From NCBI GenBank assembly GCA_028245195.1, contig JAOKCF010000006.1, forward strand, positions 1 to 64,000: a stretch of 64,000 nucleotides of DNA, given 5' to 3'. Below are positions 16,893-25,858 of the stretch, piece by piece (the stretch's first letter is position 1; each line of letters starts with the position of its first letter). The notes under the pieces are model-generated. The model was not told the origin of the DNA. It did not search any database and saw only the letters and a program-made list of their open reading frames with translations. The position numbers were made by a program, and so were the translations under genes. Source of the stretch: Vicingaceae bacterium (lineage in GTDB: Bacteria > Bacteroidota > Bacteroidia > Flavobacteriales_E > Vicingaceae).

Positions 16893-18458
16893 TTACTCTA
16901 CACTTCTTTCACTAATCTTCTCCACGGCATTCATACCATCAATTGCAGCCGAAACAATTCCACCTGCATAACCTGCTCCTTCACCCACAGGGTATAAATT
17001 TTTTAATTGGGTGTGTTGCATGCTTTCTCTATCCCTTGGTATAGACACTGGCGAAGATGTTCTACTTTCAACTCCTACAATTACAGCGTCGTTCGTTAAA
17101 TAGCCTTTCATGGATTTGCCAAATAAGTCAAAGGCTTTTCGCAAGCGTTTCGCTACAAAGCCAGGTAAAACTTGATCTAACCTGGTTGGGATAATTCCCG
17201 GTTGATAAGAACATTTGGGTAAATCTTTTGAAGCCCTACTTTTTACAAAATCAATCAAGCGCTGAGCTGGAGCCTGCTGCCCTGCATTATTTGGAATAGA
17301 TTGAAACATTTTGTGCTCCACATCTTCTTGAAATTTTAAAGCGGCCAATTCTCCGTACTCCGAAAATGCCGACCAATCTTCTTCTTCAATAGTAACAACT
17401 ATGCCGGAATTGGCAAAGGGGTTGTTTCTTTTGGAGGGCGACCAACCGTTGGTTACAATCTCATTGGGTGCTGTAGCACATGGTGCAATAATGCCGCCCG
17501 GGCACATGCAAAAGGAGTATACTCCTTTACCATTCACTTGCTTTACAATTTTGTAGGCAGCAGGTGGGAGGAGTTCATTGTCGTAATTCTCGTGATACTG
17601 AATGTGGTTGATTAATTCTTGAGGGTGCTCTACCCGAACGCCTAAGGCAAAAGGTTTTGCTTTTATCTCAATTTTTTGATCATGCAGTAATTCAAAAATG
17701 TCTCTAGCAGAATGCCCAGTAGCTAAAATCAAATGCTGAACGTTTATAGTTTCCTCGCCATTTATTTCGATAGATTCTATGCTATCGTTGTTATAGCTAA
17801 TGTCGGTTAACTTTTTGCCAAAATGCACCTCGCCGCCATGTTCAACAATAGCTTCTCGCATGGCTACAATAATCTGTGGCAGTTTATTTGTTCCAATGTG
17901 CGGGTGTGCCTCAATGGTAATGTTTTCGTCCGCACCAAATTGCACGAGTCCGGCTAGTATTCTTTTTACATCTCCTCGTTTTTTAGACCGTGTGTAAAGT
18001 TTTCCGTCAGAATAAGTTCCTGCACCGCCTTCACCAAAGCAATAGTTCGACTCCGAATTTACAATTTGTTCTTTGTTCAATTTGGCCAAATCTCTTCTGC
18101 GTGCTCTGACATCTTTGCCTCGCTCAAAAACTATGGGTTTCAATCCTTGATGAATAGCTTGCAGAGCTGCAAATAAACCTCCAGGTCCTGCACCAATAAT
18201 GTGGATAGGTTCAGCTTGTGACAAGTCTTTCAAATCAAAAGGCAAAGGAGCTTTTACCGGCTCTTCATCAATGTATGCTTCATATCGCAAATTGACCTTT
18301 ATTTCAGGTTTACGAGCATCTAGCGAGCGCTTAACGAGTTTACACGAATTAATTCGACTTAACTCTTTAATTCTTAGGCTTTTTGAAGCAAGACGAACGG
18401 GAGAAGTTAAAGTAGACTCTGCCTCAATAGGTATTTTTATGTCGAACTGTTTTATCAT
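16893..18458 (-). CDS. FAD-dependent dehydrogenase, COG2509 type
   Basis: A 521-residue flavoprotein of the uncharacterised FAD-dependent dehydrogenase group (COG2509). An N-terminal ferredoxin-like region of about 90 residues precedes the dinucleotide motif IIGAGPGGLFAALQA (near residue 90). Further family motifs are GEGGAGTYSDGKLYTR, ATGHSARDIFELL, FCMCPGG and the C-terminal VGEGAGYAGGIVSAA. It is soluble with no signal. Its physiological substrate is not known in the family. The stop codon faces the dapF gene tail to tail across a ~130-base AT-rich gap with nothing recognisable in it. Confidence 0.85.
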   Translation of the reverse strand: MIKQFDIKIPIEAESTLTSPVRLASKSLRIKELSRINSCKLVKRSLDARKPEIKVNLRYEAYIDEEPVKAPLPFDLKDLSQAEPIHIIGAGPGGLFAALQAIHQGLKPIVFERGKDVRARRRDLAKLNKEQIVNSESNYCFGEGGAGTYSDGKLYTRSKKRGDVKRILAGLVQFGADENITIEAHPHIGTNKLPQIIVAMREAIVEHGGEVHFGKKLTDISYNNDSIESIEINGEETINVQHLILATGHSARDIFELLHDQKIEIKAKPFALGVRVEHPQELINHIQYHENYDNELLPPAAYKIVKQVNGKGVYSFCMCPGGIIAPCATAPNEIVTNGWSPSKRNNPFANSGIVVTIEEEDWSAFSEYGELAALKFQEDVEHKMFQSIPNNAGQQAPAQRLIDFVKSRASKDLPKCSYQPGIIPTRLDQVLPGFVAKRLRKAFDLFGKSMKGYLTNDAVIVGVESRTSSPVSIPRDRESMQHTQLKNLYPVGEGAGYAGGIVSAAIDGMNAVEKISERSVE

Positions 18459-18486
18459 AAACGGAGAGTGAGGATTGTTTTAGCAC

Positions 18487-18494
18487 TAAATTTG
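18487..18494 (+). promoter_or_regulatory. Promoter -7 element of the secreted nuclease gene
   Basis: TAAATTTG, an exact TAnnTTTG match. The transcript would begin near 18499, so either the ATG at 18500 is leaderless or translation starts at the in-frame ATG 18527. Confidence 0.5.
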
Positions 18495-18499
18495 CACAA

Positions 18500-19831
18500 A
18501 TGTCCATAAATCAATTTTTACATTCTATGCCTTCTTTTCAAAGATATGTACTGGTCTCACTTTTGTTATTATCTACCTTAATCTCTGAGGCGCAGCAGAA
18601 AGATACGGTGCGAGTTATGACGTATAATTTGATGTATTATAGAGCTTTTACTTCCTTTTGTACGAGCAATAATAACAGCCCAACGTTGAAGGACAATGCC
18701 ATGGAGGATATCTTTGATTATACTCTGCCAGATATTTTTGTGGTGCAAGAAATGGGAGGAGGAAGCCCTGTGAATGCCTTTAGAATATTGCAAAACTCCA
18801 TTAACCAAAACGGCAGAACAAACTACACGTTGGCCAACTCTAACGGGTTAACTCAAACGATAGTAAATATGTTATACTTTAACACAGATAAGTTTGTGTT
18901 AGAGTCGCAAACCTTTTACGATAAGGAGTTGAACAACACCAATATTGTCCGAATAATAGATGAGTACGTATTGTATTATAATGATAGCAACTTGGCAATA
19001 CACCAAGATACGACCCGTATACATGTTTTGGTGGCGCATTTAAAAGCAGGTAGTTCCTCAACAAATGAGCAAGAAAGAGCAAGAGCAACAGAATCGTTAA
19101 TGGCAAGTTTAGACAGCGCAAATGCTACCGGCAACTATATTTTTGCAGGAGATTTTAACTTGTATAATAGTTCTGAACCTGCTTATCAAGATTTAGTGAA
19201 CTACATCGATCCTACTTTACGGTTTTACGACCCAATTAATGTTTCGGGCAACTGGCATAATTCGGGCGTTTACGCCGCTTTTCACACACAAAGTACCCGA
19301 ACTACTGGTGGTTGTTTTGCCGGTGGAGGAATGGATGATCGATTTGATTTTATTCTGACTTCAGATGAAATCATTAACAATACGGATAAAATGAGGTATA
19401 TCCCAAATACCTACCAAGCTGTTGGACAAGATGGAAATCGATTTAATGCAACGATTATTTCTCCAACAAATAATGCAGTACCCACTTTAGTCTCTCAAGC
19501 ATTGTATAATCTTAGCGACCATTTACCGGTAATTATGGATGTCGAGGTTACTTTGCCTTCAACAACTTCTAATCAAGAATTGGTTGGTTTGGAAAAATTA
19601 AAATTTGAAAATCCAAATTCTGGCAATTTATTGATTGATTTTTCAAATCAAAAGCAAAAAATAAAAAGGGTTCAAATTTTAGATTTAACTGGAAAGATTT
19701 TGTTTGAAAAGCATTTAAATTCAGAGCGATATGTGCAGTTTGATATTTCTGAATTGAACCCTGGAGCCTATTTAATTCGAGCAACTTCTGCAAGTTATCA
19801 ACAAATCGTCGAAAAGTTAATAAAGATTTAA
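18500..19831 (+). CDS. Secreted endonuclease/exonuclease/phosphatase protein with T9SS tag
   Basis: A 443-residue exported hydrolase. A signal peptide ends near EAQQ (residue 33). The endonuclease/exonuclease/phosphatase (DNase I-like) fold shows TYNLMYYR, the metal-binding Glu in VVQEMGG, GDFNLYNS and the C-terminal LSDHLPVIMD. The last ~75 residues form a type A T9SS sorting domain ending in GAYLIRATSASYQQIVEKLI, so the protein should reach the cell surface or medium. Substrate could be DNA/RNA or a phosphoester. The promoter position makes ATG 18527 (MPSFQRYVLV) a credible alternative start, still with a full signal peptide. Confidence 0.85.
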   Translation: MSINQFLHSMPSFQRYVLVSLLLLSTLISEAQQKDTVRVMTYNLMYYRAFTSFCTSNNNSPTLKDNAMEDIFDYTLPDIFVVQEMGGGSPVNAFRILQNSINQNGRTNYTLANSNGLTQTIVNMLYFNTDKFVLESQTFYDKELNNTNIVRIIDEYVLYYNDSNLAIHQDTTRIHVLVAHLKAGSSSTNEQERARATESLMASLDSANATGNYIFAGDFNLYNSSEPAYQDLVNYIDPTLRFYDPINVSGNWHNSGVYAAFHTQSTRTTGGCFAGGGMDDRFDFILTSDEIINNTDKMRYIPNTYQAVGQDGNRFNATIISPTNNAVPTLVSQALYNLSDHLPVIMDVEVTLPSTTSNQELVGLEKLKFENPNSGNLLIDFSNQKQKIKRVQILDLTGKILFEKHLNSERYVQFDISELNPGAYLIRATSASYQQIVEKLIKI

Positions 19832-19841
19832 CATTTCCGTC

Positions 19842-19872
19842 TTTGGTTTTAACGGAGTCTTGTCCAATTTTG
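19842..19872 (+). promoter_or_regulatory. Promoter of the T9SS/TonB surface operon
   Basis: TTTG at 19842-19845 and CAATTTTG at 19865-19872 are separated by exactly 19 bases, the classic Bacteroidota -33/-7 arrangement with one mismatch in the -7 element. The predicted leader to the first ATG (19963) is about 85 bases. Confidence 0.6.
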
Positions 19873-19962
19873 CAATGTAAAGTCTAGGCACCTATTCTTG
19901 AATTTTTTCGGAATCGATAAACGGCAGACTGCTCAATTATTCTATAAAAGGATTTTGAACGA

Positions 19963-22095
19963 ATGTTGCCAATGAGAACTCATCTTACTATAGCTCTATT
20001 ATTACTTTCATTTGCTGGTAGTACTCAGTCGTTTCAGGAAAAAAACACAACAGTTTCTAACGTAAAAGTTGCGGTTACCAACGTAGGTACTTTTGGAAAT
20101 GCTTTCAGAGGTTACCGAGATGGTTCAGCTACAACTTCATGCGAATTTCCAGCAGGCTCAGGTGTTGAACACCTTTTCGAATCTGGCATTTGGGTGGGCG
20201 GAATTCGAAATGGTCAAGAGTTAGTTACTACAGCAGCTTTAGATGCTACACAGGGTTACATTACCGGAGGGTCAGGATTTGAATTTAGTGCCGTTCCGGG
20301 TTCAGATCTAATAGAACGTTCAAGTTTTAAGGACAGCCCATTTTACACACCGCAGGCAGTTTCTCATCAAGATTATGTAGCTACCTTCTCAGACAGATTT
20401 GTAATTGTTCCCAATACCAACATTCAAATTCAAAATCATACGCCCATGTTTTTAGACGTGGAGTTAAGAACGTATAACTTCAACTTTGCATTTAGTGATT
20501 TTGTAGTTTTTGTTGACATGAATATTGTGAACCGAGGTGATGTGAATGGAGGAGAGAATTTAATTGATAGTTTACACATCGGCCTTTGGGCCAATACTGT
20601 TGTGAGAAACTTAAACATTACTCCGGCAGGTTCTGGAGGAGCAGCTTTTTACGATAAAGGTGGCAACGGTTATATCGATAGCCTTCAAATGGCGTATTGT
20701 TATGACCACAGCGGAGATGTAGGTTTTACCAATTCATACATTGGACAAAAGTTTTTAGGAGCCTCTGATAAATTTGGATTTCACCACCCGTTTGTTGACA
20801 GCACTTTTTATGACAATTACAATTCATGGATTTTTAACAATCCAGGTACTGGAACTTTTCAAGCACCATCGGGCGAAGCCCAGCGTTACGATAAGTTGAC
20901 TCGTGGCTTAAACGATGAAACCTGTTGGACAAAAGACAGTGCTTGTGGAGGTGGAGGAACTTTCCAGCAACGACTAAACACTGCAGGAAATCGCTCCGAT
21001 TTAGTTTCCGTTGGACCTTTTAGAGATTTTAGAAAAGGGGATATAGTAAAGATTTCTTTTGCATTTGTATTAGCGCCCAAGTTAGAGGATGGTAATCCTT
21101 ACACAGATAACACTCGTGGCCAACAAGCTCAATTTAGAGCCAATGCACAGCGAGCACAAACTGCATTTAACGGAGAGGATGTAAATTTCAACGGAATCTT
21201 GGACGAAGGAGAAGATGCGGATAAGAATGGAGAGATTACTAGATTTATTTTACCATCGCCACCCGACATTCCGAAAACTAAAATTGTTGCAGAGGCTAAC
21301 AAGGTAACACTGTATTGGTCGAATAACTCAGAAGCATCAATTGACCCTATTTCTCAAACTAAAGATTTTGAAGGATACAGAGTGTTTCTTACCAAGTTGG
21401 GGTTTGACGTTACCGGAGTTCCAAACCTTTTGAGAGATTTAAAGCCATTAGAGGAGTATGATTTGTTGGGGAATCAAATTTCAAATGAAATAGGATTGGA
21501 AGATATTATATTGGAGAGTCCAATACAATTTGAGGGAGATACCACGAAGTACTACTACAAATACGAAATCAACAATTTGTTAAATGGATGGCAGTATGCA
21601 GTTGGTGTATCTGCTTTTGATACGGGTGATGAAGAGCAGAACTTGGAATCATTAGAGTCTTCCTTGTTGGCGAATAACTATAGGGTTTTCCCTGGTAAAA
21701 AGGCCAACGATGATATGGAAGAGAATGAGCCTTATGCTTATCCCAACCCTTATTATTTTGGAGCATCTTGGGAAGGTCAAAGTAATTTTCAGGAGCAGAG
21801 TAGAAAATTAATCTTCGCTAATTTGCCAAAAAAGTGTATGATTCGAATTTTTACACCTTCAGGAGATTTAATTGATGAGATTTATCACGACGAAAATTAT
21901 AAAGGGGAAGATATTCGTTGGTTTCAGACGTTTGGATCTGATGACACGGAGAAGAATAAATTCTCAGGCGGAGAACACGCTTGGGATTTACTATCCAACT
22001 TCACTCAAATCATTAGCAGGGGAGTATACTTATTCGCTGTTGAAGACATGGAAACGGGGGAGGTGAAAACCGGAAAATTTGCAATCATTAAATAA
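19963..22095 (+). CDS. Large exported surface protein of unknown function
   Basis: A 710-residue exported protein with a signal peptide ending near STQS (residue 23). I do not recognise a catalytic family. The body is beta-rich. Around residue 410 it has a calcium-binding-like repeat, DVNFNGILDEGEDADKNGE, of the kind seen between surface domains, followed by a fibronectin-III-like region (KVTLYWSNNSEAS). The C terminus (GVYLFAVEDMETGEVKTGKF) resembles the end of a T9SS sorting domain. It opens a six-gene plus-strand run to 30890. Start may be ATG 19963 or 19972. Confidence 0.75.
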   Translation: MLPMRTHLTIALLLLSFAGSTQSFQEKNTTVSNVKVAVTNVGTFGNAFRGYRDGSATTSCEFPAGSGVEHLFESGIWVGGIRNGQELVTTAALDATQGYITGGSGFEFSAVPGSDLIERSSFKDSPFYTPQAVSHQDYVATFSDRFVIVPNTNIQIQNHTPMFLDVELRTYNFNFAFSDFVVFVDMNIVNRGDVNGGENLIDSLHIGLWANTVVRNLNITPAGSGGAAFYDKGGNGYIDSLQMAYCYDHSGDVGFTNSYIGQKFLGASDKFGFHHPFVDSTFYDNYNSWIFNNPGTGTFQAPSGEAQRYDKLTRGLNDETCWTKDSACGGGGTFQQRLNTAGNRSDLVSVGPFRDFRKGDIVKISFAFVLAPKLEDGNPYTDNTRGQQAQFRANAQRAQTAFNGEDVNFNGILDEGEDADKNGEITRFILPSPPDIPKTKIVAEANKVTLYWSNNSEASIDPISQTKDFEGYRVFLTKLGFDVTGVPNLLRDLKPLEEYDLLGNQISNEIGLEDIILESPIQFEGDTTKYYYKYEINNLLNGWQYAVGVSAFDTGDEEQNLESLESSLLANNYRVFPGKKANDDMEENEPYAYPNPYYFGASWEGQSNFQEQSRKLIFANLPKKCMIRIFTPSGDLIDEIYHDENYKGEDIRWFQTFGSDDTEKNKFSGGEHAWDLLSNFTQIISRGVYLFAVEDMETGEVKTGKFAIIK

Positions 22096-22142
22096 AAATT
22101 CACTAATAATAATCAATTAACATCAAATTAAAATTAAAAAAA

Positions 22143-24347
22143 ATGAAAAAACTATTACTTTCTATCGTAGGAATTTTTGTAGCAGGCGCAGCCATTGCTC
22201 AAACATATCCATACGTGGACATCAATCAAATTAGTTTTGTAAGCCAAGCAAGCTTGCAAAGTTGTAATGATTCTTCTGCTTATTTAGGAGATACTATTAG
22301 AACAAGAGGAATTGTAATTATGGATGGTAACTTAAGTGAAGTTTCTTCTGGTAGTATTACCGGAGGAAGCAGACCTTTCATTCACCTTACCGATACAGCA
22401 AATGGAGGCGCACAGTTTGCATTTAGTGCAATTAATGTAATGGGAGTAGATGCTGGAACAAGCAACCCAAACAATAATATAGAGAATGCTTTGGCAGGAG
22501 ATATAATAGACATTACTTGTATTGTAAGTGAGTTTGCAGGAGGTATTCAATTACAACCTTTAAGTTCTACTTCAGTAACAATCGCAGGAGTTAGTAATGC
22601 ACCTGCACCAGTTGTTGTTCCAGTTGGAGATTTACAGGATAACCAAAGAGTAAATCAATTGACTACTGGAGAGCAGTGGGAAGGAGCTTATATCGAAATT
22701 CAAAATGTTACTGTTACAGGTGTTTCAACTTTTAGTGGTGGAAACAGAACAGAAATTACGGTTGAAGATGCTAACGGTAACAGAATTTTAGTTGCTGATC
22801 GATATTTAGGAATGAGAATGTCAGGTGTTGCAACCGTGAACCCTAATTCTCCTTCTACTTTAGGTGGTTTCGTTCCACCGGCAATTGGAACAGTTTACAA
22901 TTATATTAGAGGTGTTGTTGTGCAAGATGAGAACGGACCATGTTATCCTGGTGCTAGTGGCTTTGCAGGTGGTTATGAAATTAACCCGTTAGATTCAAAT
23001 AGCTTTGATAAAGCTGCATCTCCGGCAATTATTTCAAATGTAGCTAGAAGTGTATTAGTTCCAAATGCATCACAACCTGTAACTGTTACTGCAGATATAA
23101 TTGACTTTGATGGTGTTGTAACTGCAGCTACATTGTTTTACACTGCTGATCAAACTGCTCCGGCTAACTTGTTTCAGTCAGTTACAATGACTAATCCTTC
23201 AGGAAGTCTATACACCGCTGCAATTCCTGCAAATCCCTTGGATTCTGTAGTTCGTTATTTTATTGTTGCTCTTGATGATAGTTCAAACGTAACAAGCAGT
23301 CCTTCTAGTTCAATATCAGGACCTTTAAACACTTACTTTTACACTGTTCGTGCAAATGGAGCAACAATTATGGATATTCAATTCAATCCTAGCACTACAA
23401 GTGATGCGTCTCCATTAGAAAATGATACGGTAACAGTAAAAGGTATTGTTACAGCTTCTTTTGCAACTGGCGATTTAGGTTACTTATACATTCAAGATGC
23501 AACTGCTACAGAAAACGCAGGTATTTTTGTGAATGGTGGACCAGTTACTGTTTTCGGATTAAACAGAGGTGATGAGGTTACAGTAAGAGGATGGGTTGAA
23601 GAAGCTTTTGGCTTTACTCGTTTGAACGCATTAACAGTAACAGCAACTTCTAATACAGGAACCATTACTCCGGTTGTTATAAATCCTTCTGATGCTGCTC
23701 TTTTCGGCACAAGAGCTTCAAGTGATTTAGAGAAGTACGAAAGTATGTTGTTGAGATATGAGAATCCTATGATGAATGGAACTGTTAATGTAAAAGACCC
23801 TAACTTAGGTTTTGGAGAGTTTGAAGTTGGTTCTGGTGCGTTAGCGACTGTTGGAGCAAGAGTATTAACAGCAAGACAAACATTAGGTCAAGCTCAAGGT
23901 TCATTAGATGTTTCTTACACTTCTGACACGGCTCAGTACGGTGCAGGATTGAATGTAACTCCTATTCAATTAACTGCAAACTATACTTTTGATGCTTTAG
24001 AAGGAATTTTATTCTACGCTTTTGGAAACTTTAAATTAACTCCAAGAAACAATGCTGATTTTGTAAATGTTATTGTTGGAATTGAGTCGTTAACTTCTAA
24101 CCAAGTTGAAACTGCTATTTATCCTAACCCAGCAGAAAATCAAGTAAATATTAGAATTGATGAGTCATATGCATTTAACAATTTGAACGTTCAAGTTGTT
24201 GATTTAACTGGTCGAATCGTTATAGATACTCAGATTAATTCTGCAATGAGTTCATTGAATGTCGATGGTTTAGAAAAAGGAATTTACTTAGTTAGAATTG
24301 CTAATGGAAGTGAAACAATTCATGCTTCTAAATTGATTTTAAAATAA
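22143..24347 (+). CDS. Secreted OB-fold repeat protein with T9SS sorting domain
   Basis: A 734-residue exported protein. Signal peptide to AAIAQ (residue 19). Two regions (about residues 25-150 and 410-530) have the pattern of the OB-fold/DUF5689-like domains often attached to Bacteroidota secreted nucleases and adhesins (for example DTVTVKGIVTASF and GDEVTVRGWVEEAFG). A beta-sandwich linker lies around residues 300-400. The final ~75 residues are a typical type A T9SS sorting domain (IYPNPAENQVNIRI ... GIYLVRIANGSE). No enzyme motif is visible. It lies 47 bases after the preceding surface protein and is followed by a terminator-like hairpin. Confidence 0.8.
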   Translation: MKKLLLSIVGIFVAGAAIAQTYPYVDINQISFVSQASLQSCNDSSAYLGDTIRTRGIVIMDGNLSEVSSGSITGGSRPFIHLTDTANGGAQFAFSAINVMGVDAGTSNPNNNIENALAGDIIDITCIVSEFAGGIQLQPLSSTSVTIAGVSNAPAPVVVPVGDLQDNQRVNQLTTGEQWEGAYIEIQNVTVTGVSTFSGGNRTEITVEDANGNRILVADRYLGMRMSGVATVNPNSPSTLGGFVPPAIGTVYNYIRGVVVQDENGPCYPGASGFAGGYEINPLDSNSFDKAASPAIISNVARSVLVPNASQPVTVTADIIDFDGVVTAATLFYTADQTAPANLFQSVTMTNPSGSLYTAAIPANPLDSVVRYFIVALDDSSNVTSSPSSSISGPLNTYFYTVRANGATIMDIQFNPSTTSDASPLENDTVTVKGIVTASFATGDLGYLYIQDATATENAGIFVNGGPVTVFGLNRGDEVTVRGWVEEAFGFTRLNALTVTATSNTGTITPVVINPSDAALFGTRASSDLEKYESMLLRYENPMMNGTVNVKDPNLGFGEFEVGSGALATVGARVLTARQTLGQAQGSLDVSYTSDTAQYGAGLNVTPIQLTANYTFDALEGILFYAFGNFKLTPRNNADFVNVIVGIESLTSNQVETAIYPNPAENQVNIRIDESYAFNNLNVQVVDLTGRIVIDTQINSAMSSLNVDGLEKGIYLVRIANGSETIHASKLILK

Positions 24348-24354
24348 TTGATTA

Positions 24355-24394
24355 AAACTCGTCCCGGAACTGTTTCGGGACGAGTTTATTTTTT
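24355..24394 (+). terminator. Intra-operon terminator or attenuator
   Basis: A perfect 12-bp stem AAACTCGTCCCG/CGGGACGAGTTT with a 9-nt loop is followed by ATTTTTTA. It stands only a few bases before the ATG at 24398, so it probably lowers expression of the lipoprotein/TonB/PorV genes relative to the T9SS cargo gene. Confidence 0.85.
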
Positions 24395-24397
24395 ACG

Positions 24398-25858
24398 ATG
24401 AGAAAAAAATTTTACTATTTATTAGGGGCTTTACTGCTTTTTTTTGTCGCTTGCGAGAAAGGCGAAGAACTAGCTAACGAAGCACCTGATACTCAGTTTT
24501 CGTTAAAAGCGATTAACTTAAGCGGTGAAAACCGTTTGAATAGTATCGTGAATTTATCGTGGTCAGGAAATGATCCTGATGGGTATGTGAAAGGATTTGA
24601 ATTATCGAGAGACGGAAATCAATGGTCTTTTACAACGAATCAAGATTCAACCTTCCGATTTAGTTTAACTGCAGGTTCTGATTCAGCAGATATACAACTT
24701 TTTGTCAGAGCTATTGACAATGAAAATGTAGCAGATCCTACTCCGGATCAATTGAACATTCCTATTCGGAATACACCTCCAACCGCTGAGTTTGGAGAAG
24801 ATTTAAGTATCCCAGATACAGCCTATTTAGTAGCCACCACTGAGTGGAAATCTACCGATATTGATGGAGATGGCACCATTACACAAGTTTTATTAAGTAT
24901 TAACGGTAAGGAATGGTATCCTTTAAACCGTGCAAAAAATATTATATCTATTGTTCCAGTAGATGCTACAGCAAACGATTCGGTAGATGCGCTTATCTAT
25001 TACGGAACAGAAACCACTCCGCAAAGCCAAATAATAAAAGGCTTAGTGATGAATGACACCAATCACTTATACATTAAGTCAATCGATCAGGCAGGCTCTG
25101 AAAGCAGTATTGACACTTCTTCCAGCTTTTTTATGAAAGGAAAGGTGAATGACTTTCTAGTAATTGGTGGAGTTCCTGCTGCAAATAATGATTACAGAGA
25201 TATTTTACAAAATGGGATTAATCTAAATTTTGATTTTATTGACCTGGCAATTAACAGAGGAGAGAATCAGCCAAAAATTTGGAACATTACCTTTAAACTT
25301 CAATTGCGTCAGTTTTCGAAGTTATTCTTGTACAGTGACGAGTCTTTATTTGACAACACCTACACGAATCAGAAAAGCTTTATTCTGGAATTTGCCGCAG
25401 CCTCTTTACTCGACTTTGCAAACCAAGGTGGGAAGTATTTTATTTCTACTTCCTTTAATCACAATACCAACATCGATGCTTTTACCGGTGTTCTGCCGAT
25501 TAGCTCTGTTTCAATTAGAAATTTTGGTTCAGCAAGACTGTGGGGTGCAGCTCGTGGAGACTCTGCACTAGTTTCTGACCTCCCGAATTTTCCGAACTTA
25601 ACTACGCAACAATTTGCCATAACAGGTGTGGGAGTTTTTAATATAGATTCTACGGATACAGAAGTGTTGTATCGTGGGCAACTGTCAGACGGTTCAAATC
25701 TTAACGAGTGGCCAGATACAAAAATTGTCGCATCCGGAAGGAGACTCAATGGAAAGCTAAATCAAGTATTCTTTAATGTTCAGCTTTTTGAATTAAAAGG
25801 AAATCCTACTAATTTGAATGCCTTATTCAACCAAATATTAAACGTAGAATTTAATTGA
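24398..25858 (+). CDS. Surface lipoprotein with Ig-like and GATase-like regions
   Basis: A 486-residue lipoprotein (LLGALLLFFVACEKGEE, lipobox Cys near residue 19). The first part (about residues 30-240) has repeated Ig/fibronectin-type segments: SWSGNDPDGYVKGFELSRDG and later WKSTDIDGDGTITQVLLS. The second half, from DFLVIGGVP, has an alternating beta/alpha pattern like a class I glutamine-amidotransferase or ThuA-type fold (LLDFANQGGKYFISTS), without an obvious catalytic cysteine. Function unknown. Its TGA overlaps the ATG of the TonB receptor by one base, which ties the two products together. Confidence 0.75.
   Translation: MRKKFYYLLGALLLFFVACEKGEELANEAPDTQFSLKAINLSGENRLNSIVNLSWSGNDPDGYVKGFELSRDGNQWSFTTNQDSTFRFSLTAGSDSADIQLFVRAIDNENVADPTPDQLNIPIRNTPPTAEFGEDLSIPDTAYLVATTEWKSTDIDGDGTITQVLLSINGKEWYPLNRAKNIISIVPVDATANDSVDALIYYGTETTPQSQIIKGLVMNDTNHLYIKSIDQAGSESSIDTSSSFFMKGKVNDFLVIGGVPAANNDYRDILQNGINLNFDFIDLAINRGENQPKIWNITFKLQLRQFSKLFLYSDESLFDNTYTNQKSFILEFAAASLLDFANQGGKYFISTSFNHNTNIDAFTGVLPISSVSIRNFGSARLWGAARGDSALVSDLPNFPNLTTQQFAITGVGVFNIDSTDTEVLYRGQLSDGSNLNEWPDTKIVASGRRLNGKLNQVFFNVQLFELKGNPTNLNALFNQILNVEFN

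Noticed and set aside
25230-25571. 113-codon frame inside the lipoprotein gene
   Set aside because: Out-of-frame shadow within a real coding region.
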